Part shown: positions 34,933-46,255 of the stretch, in pieces
Position numbering within the stretch: the stretch's first letter is position 1
Layout: each line of letters begins with the position of its first letter
DNA from: Rosellinia necatrix
Taxonomy: Eukaryota; Ascomycota; Sordariomycetes; Xylariales; Xylariaceae
Direction of reading: 5' to 3'
Assembly: GCA_021209875.1 (NCBI GenBank)
Contig: JAGYVD010000007.1
Coordinates: 2,418,001-2,482,000 of the forward strand
DNA length: 64,000 bases
Translations under genes and position numbers: made by a program
Notes under the pieces: model-generated
The model's database searches: none
The model's input: only the letters and a program-made list of their open reading frames with translations
What the model was told of the DNA's origin: nothing

Positions 34933-35649
34933 ATGGGCCGACTTAGCAAAAAGCGACAGGTCGAGGAGGACGAGGCTTCCAGCGATGGAGAGGCTGTCAA
35001 GCCTAGCAAAAAGACTAAGACTAAGACGGCCGCTGAGGCTGACCCGGGTAAAGATGACGAGGGAAACTCATTCTGGGCTGTATGTTCTCACATCGTCATG
35101 GCCGTCCCGTAATGGCCGTCCCGTTATGGCCGTCCCGTTATGGCCGTCCCGTTATGGTCGTCCCGTTATGGCCATGGCTCTTCTGCATCCAGGTCTAGGC
35201 GCTAACACGTACCCGTTCTGTTGTCCTAGCTCAGCGCCACCCGACGAATGGTAGTTCAAGACTTCAAGGGCAAAACCTACATCAACATCCGAGAATACTA
35301 CGACAATAAAGGGGAGTTGAAGCCAGGCAAGAAGGTATGCCTAATCGTTCCCCATCAACCAACTGCCCTCTTTGAATCGTGCTACCCCCAGGGCTAACAA
35401 ATCACTTTTGACATCCAGGGCATTATGTTAACCCTTGAGCAATACAACGCCCTTGTTGCCGCCATTCCTGCTGCAAACGCCGAACTCGCATCGAAAGGTC
35501 ACCAAGTGACCAGCACTTCCGCAAGCAACACCACCAGTGTCTCCGCTCCCGAGTCGTCTACCAAGTCCCCCGCCGACAGTAAGAAAAAGAAGAAGAAGAA
35601 GATGAACATTGAAGCCACTAGTGATGAAGAGGATGCCGAGTTGGATTAG
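34933..35649 (+). CDS. sub1: Sub1/PC4 transcriptional coactivator
   Basis: Three exons, 34933-35079, 35230-35334 and 35419-35649, with introns of 150 and 84 bases (donors GTATGT and GTATGC, acceptors CCTAG and CCAG) give 160 residues. The N-terminal 45 residues are Lys/Glu/Ser-rich. The PC4 domain spans about 48-105: FWALSATRRMVVQDFKG, then INIREYYDNKGELKPGKKGI and LTLEQYNAL. This is the single-stranded-DNA-binding fold of Sub1/PC4, a nuclear coactivator of RNA polymerase II. The tail carries a Lys-rich stretch and ends acidic (SDEEDAELD). Both splices fall inside the PC4 domain and restore its sequence exactly. The first intron is unusually long for this window because it contains a minisatellite. 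Confidence 0.92.
35098..35173. repeat. 14-base minisatellite in sub1 intron 1
   Basis: Five tandem units of ATGGCCGTCCCGTT (the first ends in TA, the fifth has one C-to-T change) plus a partial sixth fill half of the 150-base intron. Each unit contains an ATG. Confidence 0.92.
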
Positions 35650-38600
35650 AGAAACCTGTACACCTCCTTCCGCCGTAGGACGGCTTGCCACAGGAGCCTC
35701 TGGTTGCATCCCCACCTGGCTAGCCCTACAGCACCTATTCAATACCAGCTTTGGCACTCTTGGACGTCACTAGTTAGATCTATTGCGCGTTCAGCTATTT
35801 GCAATGCTCAGAACCATAACGAAGAACTATGGTTTGCAATAGTAGATAGACTCCCAGCCCAAAAATTATAGGCATCGCCTTGCAGCCATTGCCTCGGACG
35901 ATACCAAAGACCATAATACCAATTTGATACCCACCACCCCCACGTTGGCTTTTGCGTCGTGCAATGAAATTGGGCCATCAAATAGCGGGCCCTTCTTCAT
36001 TTTTTAACTGCTTCGGACATTAGGGGTTGCCCCTTCAACAAATTACACAATTCGAATCCTGCCAACTAGTTCGTATTTGGTGCTGCAAGTGTCCAGATGA
36101 AAAGAATAAGCAGACAGGAGGCTAACAATCCAGTTCAAACCATTACGCTATATGTTATATGTTATATGATAGCCATAGTAACGGACCTGAGCTATGCTCC
36201 TGACAGTTACATTAGCTTAGTATCGCCGCTACCGGGATTAGGACGGAAGAAAACCGTCAAACACCTAGCATCATTGCTCAATATACATAGGCATGTAAGT
36301 AGTGGTATGTTGAAGATCGCTCAGCAGATAAAATAGGTGAAATACGGCCGGACCATAACCGCTAGCTAGGGTATAGCCAAACCCAGACGTTGACAAGAAT
36401 TCTAGAACAAGAAAAACGTGTTCCTATGAATTGATAAGTTGAAACAATGAGAACCATATAAGGTTCTTTTATAAGCTCGTTACAAGACTAACCAAATCCT
36501 TAAGGCTAACCTTTGGTCATTGATCCCTTAACGTCGATGACTTTGCCTCAAGAGTGATGAGCCAAGTAAGTATGTACCACGGAACCAAATTCCAAGATTA
36601 TCCCTCAGGCACTAGCGGGCGGTTAGTATTACAAAGTAGTCACTTCTCATCCATCGACGGCGAATTTCACGGCTTTAAACGAGACTCACAGTGTATCCTA
36701 TGCAATTACATGGCACCGCAGGTACTATTACGCTATGCAACTAATCTCGTTTTTGGGCTCCCCAAGTCCAAAGCTCACGGCCATGGACGGAGAATCCAGT
36801 ATAACGTAAGAGTAATCCCTTCAACCCCACAAGCCGCAAAGAAACCACTGTTTGTAAGATCTACCTCCAACATTCCTTAAGAGAGAGCTCCCAGGAGATA
36901 TGCCAACCTTATTATCTCTTAGGTGATAGTCATGGCCCTCGTCAATGCTTGCCTAGACGATATAAATAAACAAATATTTTCATAGCACCTCCCCGCCTCT
37001 GGTTCCGCCGTCTTTTTCCCACGCACAACATAGCGATCCATCGCCCTGTACGAAATTATATCCAAGCAGGTTGCTTCAATGCGTGACATCCCCGCTTTAG
37101 CCCCCTCTTCACTAACAATTATCCGCGTGTTGCATGCCTACTCAACCGTTTTACCCGTCCCAGGGCGTCCTCTCGTCTCCGTTGTAGCGCTCCCAAGGTA
37201 GTCTGTTAAATAGTTACGACCCTGTAATATGAACAATGCCCAGAGTGAGGTCTATTGACTAGAAGGTAGCAGTTGGGTCGCAAGTAGATAGCTGAGCATA
37301 GGGGTAGGGCTCAATATCGTAGATTCCCGGGCCTGCCATCTAAGGTGGGAGGCATTCAGTCCTTATATATACAAATATGCCTCTGGAGCTACACCCTAGG
37401 GTAGCCAGTACCTCGCCATATGTTTTATCCACTTGACAGATCCTGTCATAGTCAGTTTCTCTTTTCTCACAGGCCCTCACTGGTTTTCTTTTTCAATAAA
37501 TGCGTGCAATCTTTTTTTCTCCCCCCCCCTCCCCTTTTTTTTTTATAAATAATCCCTTCACTTTGGCATGGACTTTTATTTTGCATTTGATACACTCCAA
37601 TGTGCTTTCATCCCTCAGCATATTCAACATGTTAATTGATGATTTTGGGTTCATCTCATCGCGATTATTTGCAGTCTAACTGATACCATTCAACTCTATA
37701 TTAGTCAGATAGGATCCAACCTAACGAGCATAGACCATAAACTTTGTGTAAAGGGCTATGGTATAAGCTGGCCACATTTTTGGTCATAACAGCATCAGAA
37801 CGACTTTATGTGAGCTCACTCACATCATACAACAATTAATCGTATCATTCTTAAATTAATGAAAGGTCCATATAATAGCTAGGCATTGATAGAATAACAT
37901 CGGCTATGTTGATACCCAAATACTTTTATCCATCGCTCGCCTGGCTATGAAGATTACCATCCCCTCACTCTTCACCGGCGAGACTGCTCGTGACTGACTA
38001 TGGCCGGCTGCTGACACGCTCTTCTTATCCTTGTCAAAAAGCTATAAAAGAAACCAGGGAAACACATATACCTTCCCCCTTTAGCAGACACGCATTCCGG
38101 CCCATACATCCCCAATGTTGAGCCACATCATGTCCAATGCACAGGGGAATATTATGTTACGAGACCCTACCATCAACTCGCCTTAGGTGTACAGGAGTGC
38201 TTGTGCTGATGTATGAGCATGCGTTTATTCCAGCACACCCACACTATCGGAAATACGACGGACTGATCTGTTCGATTGTGAGATCAAATGCTTAAATCGA
38301 GGAGCCGATGATGCCCGCGCATGTTCGACGGCCGTTTACACAGGTCCAGGCTCGATCGTGAGCGGCGGCATTATGCAGATGAAGCGAGGTCAGAACATTT
38401 CGCTTATTGAAAGGATGACCAACGTTAATTGGTGGTGGCGGATGCAAATGGCGTTTGTGTGACATACCTATGCTACGCGATTATAACAAAACAGCCAACG
38501 GTTATTCGGCTCTGCAACCATGTCGGCTTGTCATTTCACAATGGCCCCCGGCCACCGCCCGAGTGGTGAGCCAGCCCAAAGCTGAACCCCCAACACCCCC

Positions 38601-41600
38601 ATGGGGGGGTACTTTGCCTCATGATCAAACTGATCACTCCATCGGGCTGTTTGAAGGCGGGGATGCTCGACAATGTACGAAATCACTACATCACGTCTTG
38701 CAATTACAGTGATCCCAAAGAAGCTGGCATAGACTTCTAAAACCTCAATTGCTATCTAACTCTGGACTAAGCTAAACATACAGCATAGATCGTCCCATAT
38801 CACGCCCCTCGGAGGGTGTAAAATCTGTAAAATTAAGCACAACTAATCAATATACTAAGCTATGCAGCCATATTGGCTGATTTTATACCTCGCGGGCCCT
38901 TGTCTAGCAAGCAGGAGGTTAGACCTTTCAAAAGAAAAGAAAAAAGGGAGTAAGATTACCCCACTTAATCATACGCTGCTGGGGTCAAGCTACTTAATTG
39001 AGGCGCTACACACTTGGGAACACGTAATATCATGCATGGCTTGAAATATGTACGTTTAAAAGTATGGGTCATTACGAAGAGCCAACTGGGTGTGAAGTTC
39101 AGCTGTAGCGTTCAACCTTTGTCACGAAACAGAACTGTAGCAGTATCCTACAACACCACCGTTACCGCAGGCAACGTAGAATGTTATCAGGTTGTGCGCT
39201 TGATCATCTGTAGCTATTTATATAATCACGAATGGGACTATAACACCGTGTGACAGGATCCCCAATTAATATGTCATGACCATACTTATATTTATTTTTA
39301 GGACATATGAGACACGGTATGTTTTAAAAGCTTAATGGCTATTTACTTTTACATATTTCTCCCTTCCTTTTTTTCAATTCCATAGGGAAACTTCATATGT
39401 AACACTACGTCTACTAGGAATAATACGAGATACTCTTACATGGTGTGACTCGACATAGCTTCCTCGCAAGGTTCTCAAAGCTAGGGAGGGCTGTGGAAGG
39501 GATTACAGAATATGGTAGTTAAAGCCAGGAGGAAATTTGGATACAAGGGTAATTAATAGAATCATCGACTGCCGATCATTCGCCATAGCTAGGCAGAAGA
39601 ACAATAATACGACCATATTGGGGTTTGACTTTACCAAACACAAAGGTAATCATACTGCCCACGCTATTCTATAGACAGTTAATTATATTTGTAGCGTCGA
39701 TTCCTATGGTTAGTTTAACCTGAAGGTTATCTCTAGTTTATATATGTATTACGACACCACTCATCATAATCCCAACCGCCGGCCCCATCATAACTGACTT
39801 GTATCTTTTCACAAGGAGAGAAACTCACTTCATGTAACGTGAGATAATCACTATTTCTTCAACTTGATATGATATCCTGACATGCACCCGGAGCCTGTGA
39901 GTCCCATGACACCACCACTGTAATTGAACTGAAACATAGATGGTGCAAATTAGCCGCCATCAGTGTACGTGAATATGCAAGAAGAACTTTTGGAATCAAT
40001 AAAAGGGGGAAGCGACTATGTCTGCTAGGTGGTCGTATCATGATGCAGTGGCTTCCTGCCAACAACACCGTTCCACCGATGCCTGCAGTTCATCCAAGAA
40101 ATCGCCTTGCGTTCTCGCCTCTCAACTCGTATCGGCATTGGATCATGGCGTTCCAGCTTAAACAATGTAGCACCGTAGGGGCGACTTACTTAGCAAGCCG
40201 TGTAACGACAGATGAGGGGCTAGGTTTCGGTGCTTGTCTCGGTTTTTGAGTTGCCGTCGGAGTTCGCACACCTATAGCCAGGTAATCATAATTATATATC
40301 GTGGCTAGGCGTGTTTAGAGGCCAGGGCTAACATATACTCATGCCCATTGCAGAGGCTCCTGTCCGTGTCGACGCCGTAATCGTCGCTGTATCACGGAAC
40401 AAAGCTTGTGTAGCACTATACCATGATGACACGATGCCATGATGCCACGATGCCACGATGCCACGATGCCACGATACCATTGTTGCATGAGGCAAAATCA
40501 GAACGCAATCGGGTGGATCATTCCACAGTGTGCAGCCACTTGTATAATTATAGACGAAATTGTGACACACGGTCTGTCGTTCGTGACCCGACCAACCGCC
40601 ATTATGGCTTGCTGAGAAGCCAAGATTTGGGAGAGCATGATTAAACTCCTGACGCACTGTCCTTTAGTTCGCGATATTCAATGAAACACATCTCGACATG
40701 CACAACGGACCTCCGCCGGCACCGAGCCGGAGATGCAGCTAGGATCAGCCGTGAAACCTGGAATGCGGCTGCAGCGCGACCACACAAACGGAAAAGAGGA
40801 ATGCTCCCCACTCGATTCAGCTCACCCCAGAAACGCCATCGAGGCGGTGCCACCCAAGGGCGCGCCCCCTACTCCAATCGACCGACAAGAAATACTGCGA
40901 GGGGAATAACGGTATACTGGAGTGTGACGCCTCGGATGTCAATGCCGAAGCGAACCAACCGCAGCCCCGTGCTTTTCCGGCATTACGGCATCATAATATC
41001 CAGAACACTGTCCAGCACAACACCCAGCAGCACCATACCCAGCACGACTAACCAGGTGTTCACGCGCGGGCGCCGTTACCGATACCCAACATGTCCTAGG
41101 CGGTATGCCAATTGTGGTTTTCTTCTGGCTGCCGGCGGCCGCCCGCCATCCCTCGACGTCGTTCACATGACAGTGTTGACACGGCTCGTATCTGCACAGG
41201 GCCAAGTATATTGGAAAAGCGCAAGCGCCGGCACCTATCTTCAAGCCTTGAGGCTATTACCCGCGCATCCAAGGCTACATAATTAGGTAAATTTGTATTG
41301 CGGGGCTTCTTACACAAAGACAATGTAGTTCGATTTATCTCTATAGCTTGCAGTCAGGGTCATATACTCCAACATGCATGCATGCCAGGCGAGGATCGAG
41401 GTATGATAAAAACATGGCGCTCATTCTAAGCACCTATATGGAGACCTACCTCCCTTGGCCAGATATGAAGAATGGTCACCACATGTGGCCCCAATATGAG
41501 CACATTACTCGTGTGCCGATCTGCGAAGAACATAATATCGGACAAGATAACTACCTAGTAAGAGTAATAGTCGTCTCTATTAACAACCAACTTTTACAAA

Positions 41601-41944
41601 ACAGCCGAATAGGAGGTTTGATAAGCTGCCAATGCCTAGTCATCCCTCTAAGATATAAGCGAAATGCAGTGAAGAGCGTGATATGACTTTTATGGTGGCG
41701 ATGGGGTGGTGGTGATGGGGTGGAGATCTGATTATTCCCACCCTCTCCCGCCAACTTGATGATCATGTCGGTTGCCGAAAGCATCAACCTGTGCATGTTG
41801 TCTCCTCAACGCCCGGGAGGGGGGGGGCTCAGTGCCGGCTTCGCTCTATGGCTAGCCATTCATGTTGTTCACCATCTCATATCCGAATGGGACATTACGT
41901 GAATGTCTCCGAAATCGTGGGGTGATGTTACGATAGTCGAAGTC
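35650..41944. other. 6.3 kb gene-empty region
   Basis: I find no frame with domain support, although some exceed 100 codons (36554-36880, 40681-41286). AT content is moderately high and TpA is frequent, but without the extreme depletion of G and C seen beyond 45.5 kb. It includes homopolymer C/T runs near 37511-37545 and an 8-base minisatellite at 40425-40480. Old, decayed repeats are possible but not shown. Confidence 0.5.
40425..40480. repeat. 8-base minisatellite, unit GATGCCAC
   Basis: Seven tandem units, the four central ones perfect and the outer ones with one or two changes. Confidence 0.9.
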
Positions 41945-41950
41945 TATAAA
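41945..41950 (+). promoter_or_regulatory. TATA box of the 42.2 kb gene
   Basis: TATAAA lies 240 bases upstream of the ATG at 42185. Between the expected transcription start (about 41975) and 42185 there is no other ATG, which supports that start codon and a leader of about 200 bases. Confidence 0.6.
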
Positions 41951-42184
41951 AGCCCTGTTCAGTCTTCAGTACTGATCATCTCTCTTCAGGCAATCTACCA
42001 TCAATTCCCAGTTAGCAACCAGCATCCGCCCAACCCCCCCTTTCAGTAGTATTATATACAAACACGCCTTTGTTCCATCCCGGAAATCTATCTCACAGCC
42101 CCATCTCCCGTAGTGGAAGACCCTCCTCCTTTCATACCCATTTCACTCGAGCCTAGTTTCGTCATTGCAACGCCGTTAGTTACA

Positions 42185-44701
42185 ATGCCAAAAGTCTTGT
42201 CCAACACCATTGTCGGCAACCAGCCCACCCCATACTACGGCACTCTTATCACCGGCGAAATCAAGTACGCGGATGGCCCCGTCACGGTCCAGAAGGTACT
42301 CCACGTCAGATTTCTCGCGCCGCCTGGGACATCGAAAATTGAGCTCGTTCCCGGGCTAAATCCATGGCAAGATGTCTCGACTGAAATTGGGCTGGAGTCC
42401 AACGATAACAATACAAAAGTGACGGCTGACGTCACATTTCCTGCCTCATACACGTTTAATGCTTCGGATATCTTGACCTGGGACGTTAGTAACGGTGACT
42501 TGACGGGAGATGCCTCCAAGTACACCGACTCATTCGAGCTCTATGTCGACGATGAATTTCCCAACGGCACCGTGGAGATCCAGATATCTGATGCCCCAGA
42601 CAGCGCGCTGTCGGACTCCACGCAGACCATTACCTTAACAGATGCAGCCGGCATCAAGAAGTCTTACTCGGCAACACCTGGCGAGACAATCATGGCCACG
42701 GTATGGGAGGGTCAATATACTATCACGGCGAGCGAATTGGCCAACGCCAACGAGACTGTCGTCTCCGCCACATCCGTTTACCCAACCGATATCACGGTCG
42801 AAGTAGACGGAACTTCGCGGGTCACCGTAGACTACGAACCCGTGCAAAGATATTCGGCCTTGGATGTCACCGTGGGCGAGCTGTCCGAGCCCCTGTCGGA
42901 AGAGGCGCTCTTTTTCAATGTTACCGCTGACGACGGCGACACCAGGACCTTCTTCAGCGGGACCAACCACACAACTCGTCTACGGCGGCTGCCCCCCGCG
43001 GGCGGAGCCACCATCAACTCCGAACTCACCGTGAACAACACCAAGTACACTAGCTCGCAGTCAGTGAATCTCTCGAACACCTTAATCAGCGTCTCTATCG
43101 GGGACAGCGATATAGACTCAACGGATTTCACCGATCCGACATTCGTCGAGCTACCCATATCCATTGAAACCGGCGAGCTGCCGCCGGGAACGAACAATAC
43201 GTTCACGCTTCGGCTTATCTCGGCTGACTCGACAGTCATCTACGTCGACCATATAACCGCCACGAGTGGGACCACGAAGTTCGGTTGGCTCGTAAAGCCG
43301 GACACGTACACGGTAAACGTGAGAGGGTTCATCGAGGACGGCATATTGTACGACGCGCAGGCGGCCAGCGAAATCACGGTGGCCGCGGACGGCTCCTCGA
43401 GCCTGAGTGTGAGCGTCGTGGAAGCACTGGCCCTGCGAGTCCGCGGGTTCCCGGACTACCTGAGCTTCGGCGCCCTGACCAACCTCGTCGACACCACGGG
43501 CAAGGACCTAACGGCGGCTAAGGTCTCGTCCATCTTCACATACGCCGGCTTCGACGGGGCTGGCGACGCCGACCGCTACCTCGACGACGACACTCAAACG
43601 GTTGCTACGGTCAAGCTCGCGGCACAGGTATCGGAGAACCTCGACGGCCAACCGGTACTGCCAGTCATGGTCAACTACACGATCAACCTGAGCCTTGGCG
43701 ACAACGAGACGCACCTGCAGAACGCCGAGTGGCTGGAGCACTCCTTCGGCAACTTCATCCTCAGCATGCAGATCGCGCGCAGGGAATCGTCGAACGAGGT
43801 CTCGGCCGGGTTCATCGTGAACCCCGATTTCCTGGGGGCCAACCAGCAGGACAAGCGCTCGCCGACGTACGTGATGCCCGTCGCCGCCCCCCTGCGCGCG
43901 GCGCTGGCCACGCGCAAGGTCGACGCCACCGTCCCGGACACCATCACGGAGACGCTGGCCGGCTACGTGCTGGCGGTCAACTGGCTCGTCCGCACGGTCG
44001 CGCCCGACGCGACGTTCGGCTGGCAGATCAACCTCTGGGGCGTCGGGGCCGGGGAGTGGATCTACGACGCGGACGAGAGCGTGCCGGGGGCCAAGGCCAA
44101 GCTCACGGTCGAGTACATCCAGTCGCTCGGCGCGTACAGCGGCGACTACGTGCCCGACTTCCTGGCCATCGACCGCTACGAGGCCGACGACTTCACCGTG
44201 CGCGCGTACGGCAACGGGTACTGCTACGCGCCGCGGCAGTGGCGCCGCTACTACCAGTTCGTCCGGGCCGTCGCGCTCAACCTCAAGATCCCCGTCATGC
44301 CGTGGCAGATCCCCGCCAGCCGCATCCCGAGCATCAGCGAGGACGTGAAGGTCGAGAAGCTCGAGGCCGACCACTGGGGCACCGGCGGCACCTACATCTT
44401 CGGCGACCCGGCCATCGGGTCCGAGGTGTCCAATATCAACGGCACCATCCTCGACATCGCGCTGAGCGTGCCCACCCTCATCCCCTACGACTCCGTCGGG
44501 GCGCTCTTCCGCGCCTCCGAGCCCTTCGACCTCACCAAGCCCGCCTACCCCGACTTCCCCTTCTTCGGCATCTTCACCGTCCTGCTCGGCGGCGGCAGCA
44601 CCACCGGCGTGGTCACCGGCATCGGGTCCACCGGGGTGTGGACGCAGGAGCAGATCAGCAAGTATATGGACGACCCTATCTCCTTCGACTCTGCCCACTG
44701 A
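42185..44701 (+). CDS. large protein of unresolved family, possibly carbohydrate-active
   Basis: A single exon of 838 residues from the ATG at 42185. The frame is open further upstream, but only to a GTG. I cannot name the family. Residues 1-410 are rich in Thr, Ser and Val and look like successive beta-sandwich modules (for example VQKVLHVRFLAPPG and YTFNASDILTWDVSNGDL). Residues 430-838 look like an enzyme domain, with FIVNPDFLGA, FGWQINLWGVGAGEW, DFLAIDRYEADDF, IPVMPWQIPASRIP and HWGTGGTYIFGDPAIG, a pattern suggestive of a TIM-barrel glycoside hydrolase (inference only). About ten NxS/T sequons suggest a secreted protein, yet no signal peptide is visible. G/C-ending codons become nearly universal after about 43430. 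It is the last gene before the AT-rich block. Confidence 0.8.
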   Translation: MPKVLSNTIVGNQPTPYYGTLITGEIKYADGPVTVQKVLHVRFLAPPGTSKIELVPGLNPWQDVSTEIGLESNDNNTKVTADVTFPASYTFNASDILTWDVSNGDLTGDASKYTDSFELYVDDEFPNGTVEIQISDAPDSALSDSTQTITLTDAAGIKKSYSATPGETIMATVWEGQYTITASELANANETVVSATSVYPTDITVEVDGTSRVTVDYEPVQRYSALDVTVGELSEPLSEEALFFNVTADDGDTRTFFSGTNHTTRLRRLPPAGGATINSELTVNNTKYTSSQSVNLSNTLISVSIGDSDIDSTDFTDPTFVELPISIETGELPPGTNNTFTLRLISADSTVIYVDHITATSGTTKFGWLVKPDTYTVNVRGFIEDGILYDAQAASEITVAADGSSSLSVSVVEALALRVRGFPDYLSFGALTNLVDTTGKDLTAAKVSSIFTYAGFDGAGDADRYLDDDTQTVATVKLAAQVSENLDGQPVLPVMVNYTINLSLGDNETHLQNAEWLEHSFGNFILSMQIARRESSNEVSAGFIVNPDFLGANQQDKRSPTYVMPVAAPLRAALATRKVDATVPDTITETLAGYVLAVNWLVRTVAPDATFGWQINLWGVGAGEWIYDADESVPGAKAKLTVEYIQSLGAYSGDYVPDFLAIDRYEADDFTVRAYGNGYCYAPRQWRRYYQFVRAVALNLKIPVMPWQIPASRIPSISEDVKVEKLEADHWGTGGTYIFGDPAIGSEVSNINGTILDIALSVPTLIPYDSVGALFRASEPFDLTKPAYPDFPFFGIFTVLLGGGSTTGVVTGIGSTGVWTQEQISKYMDDPISFDSAH

Positions 44702-45501
44702 GTAGGAAGGGGGGACGGACCCCCCTGAGAACTTCTTCGGGTGGGTGCTCATACTCGCCGTCCGTCTTGAATGAGATATCCGGACCACGTAACATGGAAA
44801 TTCGTGGTGAGGTAGGTCGATTATGGGATATCATAACATTCAATAAGCCGTTTCGACTTTTTTTGTTTTTTTTTCTTTTCAAACTCTAATTATAACGATC
44901 TCATATTATGTAAGGGGGAGGAACTGGAGATATCGAAGGAATTCTCATGCAAGCAAGTAGTCTGTTTTCTTGTGTTCAAGTTATGATTTGACGGAATATT
45001 TACTTTTCTGTGTTTAATGACCTCTAGGTTGTTACCGAACCAAACACGTCTCCCATGACAGTATCGTGACAGAAATTTAGCTCACTTTTATCTTATTGTA
45101 TGAACGCCTTGCCATTTGGATTATTTTATTCATAGCCCGTGTATCCTGACTTCTCAACTGATTATGGCAAAAGTATATTTGGAAATATGCGTAAGTGATA
45201 CAGAATATGCAGCACCATACCATAATATTACCATGGTCAGAAGCAATATGGCCAACATCGGTGCGAGCGTGTCTGCTGACTAAAACCCGGGTCCGGCGCC
45301 ACACGGGTGGGTCCTGGCCGTTAGCCGCCCGGCGCTCCGTTTTAGCTTCGGCGCCCCAGTCCTACCCTAGAGAACCGTTTTAAAAAAAGACGGAGCAGTC
45401 GACCGGCGAGATTTGACCCCAAGTAATGTTGCTTTACTTAGTATACACCTTTTTTGGCCGACTTTTACCCCCTATTTTTTAATGTTGGCCCTGCCGTGGC
45501 T
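44702..45501. other. transition zone between the last gene and the AT-rich block
   Basis: About 0.8 kb. The first part is ordinary 3' flank. Positions 45280-45420 form a GC-rich patch (GGTCCGGCGCCACACGGG and neighbouring words) with no open reading frame of note. From about 45430 the sequence turns abruptly T-rich. Confidence 0.5.
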
Positions 45502-45550
45502 TAAAGCGCCCGGTCGAAAAAAAAGCTAGCTAATAAAAAAGGGCGCTTTA
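45502..45550. repeat. inverted repeat at the edge of the AT-rich block
   Basis: The arms TAAAGCGCCC (45502-45511) and GGGCGCTTTA (45541-45550) are exact reverse complements, separated by 29 bases. The DNA just right of it falls to extreme AT content. It may be a hairpin or the remnant of a transposon end. Confidence 0.75.
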
Positions 45551-46149
45551 TATTTTTACTATGTAAGAGATTATATATTTGTTATTACAAATATATTTAG
45601 TCTATAAATACTTTTTTTTATTCTATGCTTTTTAATAAAATTTTTTTAATTGTTTAAACAAAACTTTTTTTATTTTTATTTTTTTTTAAACGCTATTAAT
45701 ATAAGTTTATTTATAATATTTATAGCATATATTAAAAATAGCTATTTTAAATTATTATTTAAAATGCTAAAAAAGCTGCTTGCTTGTTGCTATTTTAACA
45801 TATATATAAATTAAGCCGATAATAATGCTTTGTTTATTGCTTTTAATACTTTAAAAAAGCAAGATCACGTATAGAATAGCTAGGTTAAATAAAAAACTCT
45901 TTTTTTTATTATTGTTTTAAAAAATATTGACTGCTAAAACAAGCTAACAGGCTAAGTTTTAAGTTTTGCAATAAATCTAGCTTAAAAAGCAAAAATATTT
46001 AGATTATTTTTATATAATATTTTAAAAAAGCTAAAGCTTAAGCTTTGTTTTAAAAGTTTTTCTATTAATATATAGACAACTTTATATAAATACGTGTAAT
46101 TTTAAGCTTTAAAAAATACAAGAATAAACAAATGCTAGATTAAGCATAT

Positions 46150-46255
46150 TGATTAGGTTCTACTAGGGTCAGGGCTCTACTACCTAATTTCCCTTTCTAT
46201 AACTCTAACTCTTAGGCATATTAAGCTTAAAATAGCCTTAAATTTATTTATTAAA
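46150..46255 (+). repeat. RIP-diverged direct repeat, left copy
   Basis: About 100 bases, from GATTAGGTTCTACTAGGGTC onward, match 51826-51925 in the same orientation. Differences are almost all C or G here against T or A in the right copy, with one T/C exception. The matching ends share the word CATATTAAGCTTAAAATAG exactly. Confidence 0.75.

Noticed and set aside
36050..36065. TTCGAATCC word resembling a tRNA B box
   Set aside because: The flanking bases do not pair into a T stem and no A box or acceptor stem is found upstream.
40681..41286. 201-codon frame in the gene-empty region
   Set aside because: No domain, no conserved-looking segment, Arg/Thr-rich composition and frames open on the opposite strand too.
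42113..42184. 24-codon upstream extension of the 838-residue protein
   Set aside because: It begins at a GTG, which nuclear genes do not normally use. The first ATG after the TATA box is at 42185.
43508..44889. Long frames in other phases and on the minus strand over the 42.2 kb gene
   Set aside because: They arise because the true gene has almost only G/C third positions, which removes stops from the other frames. The products are low-complexity Arg/Gly/Val/Asp-rich sequence.
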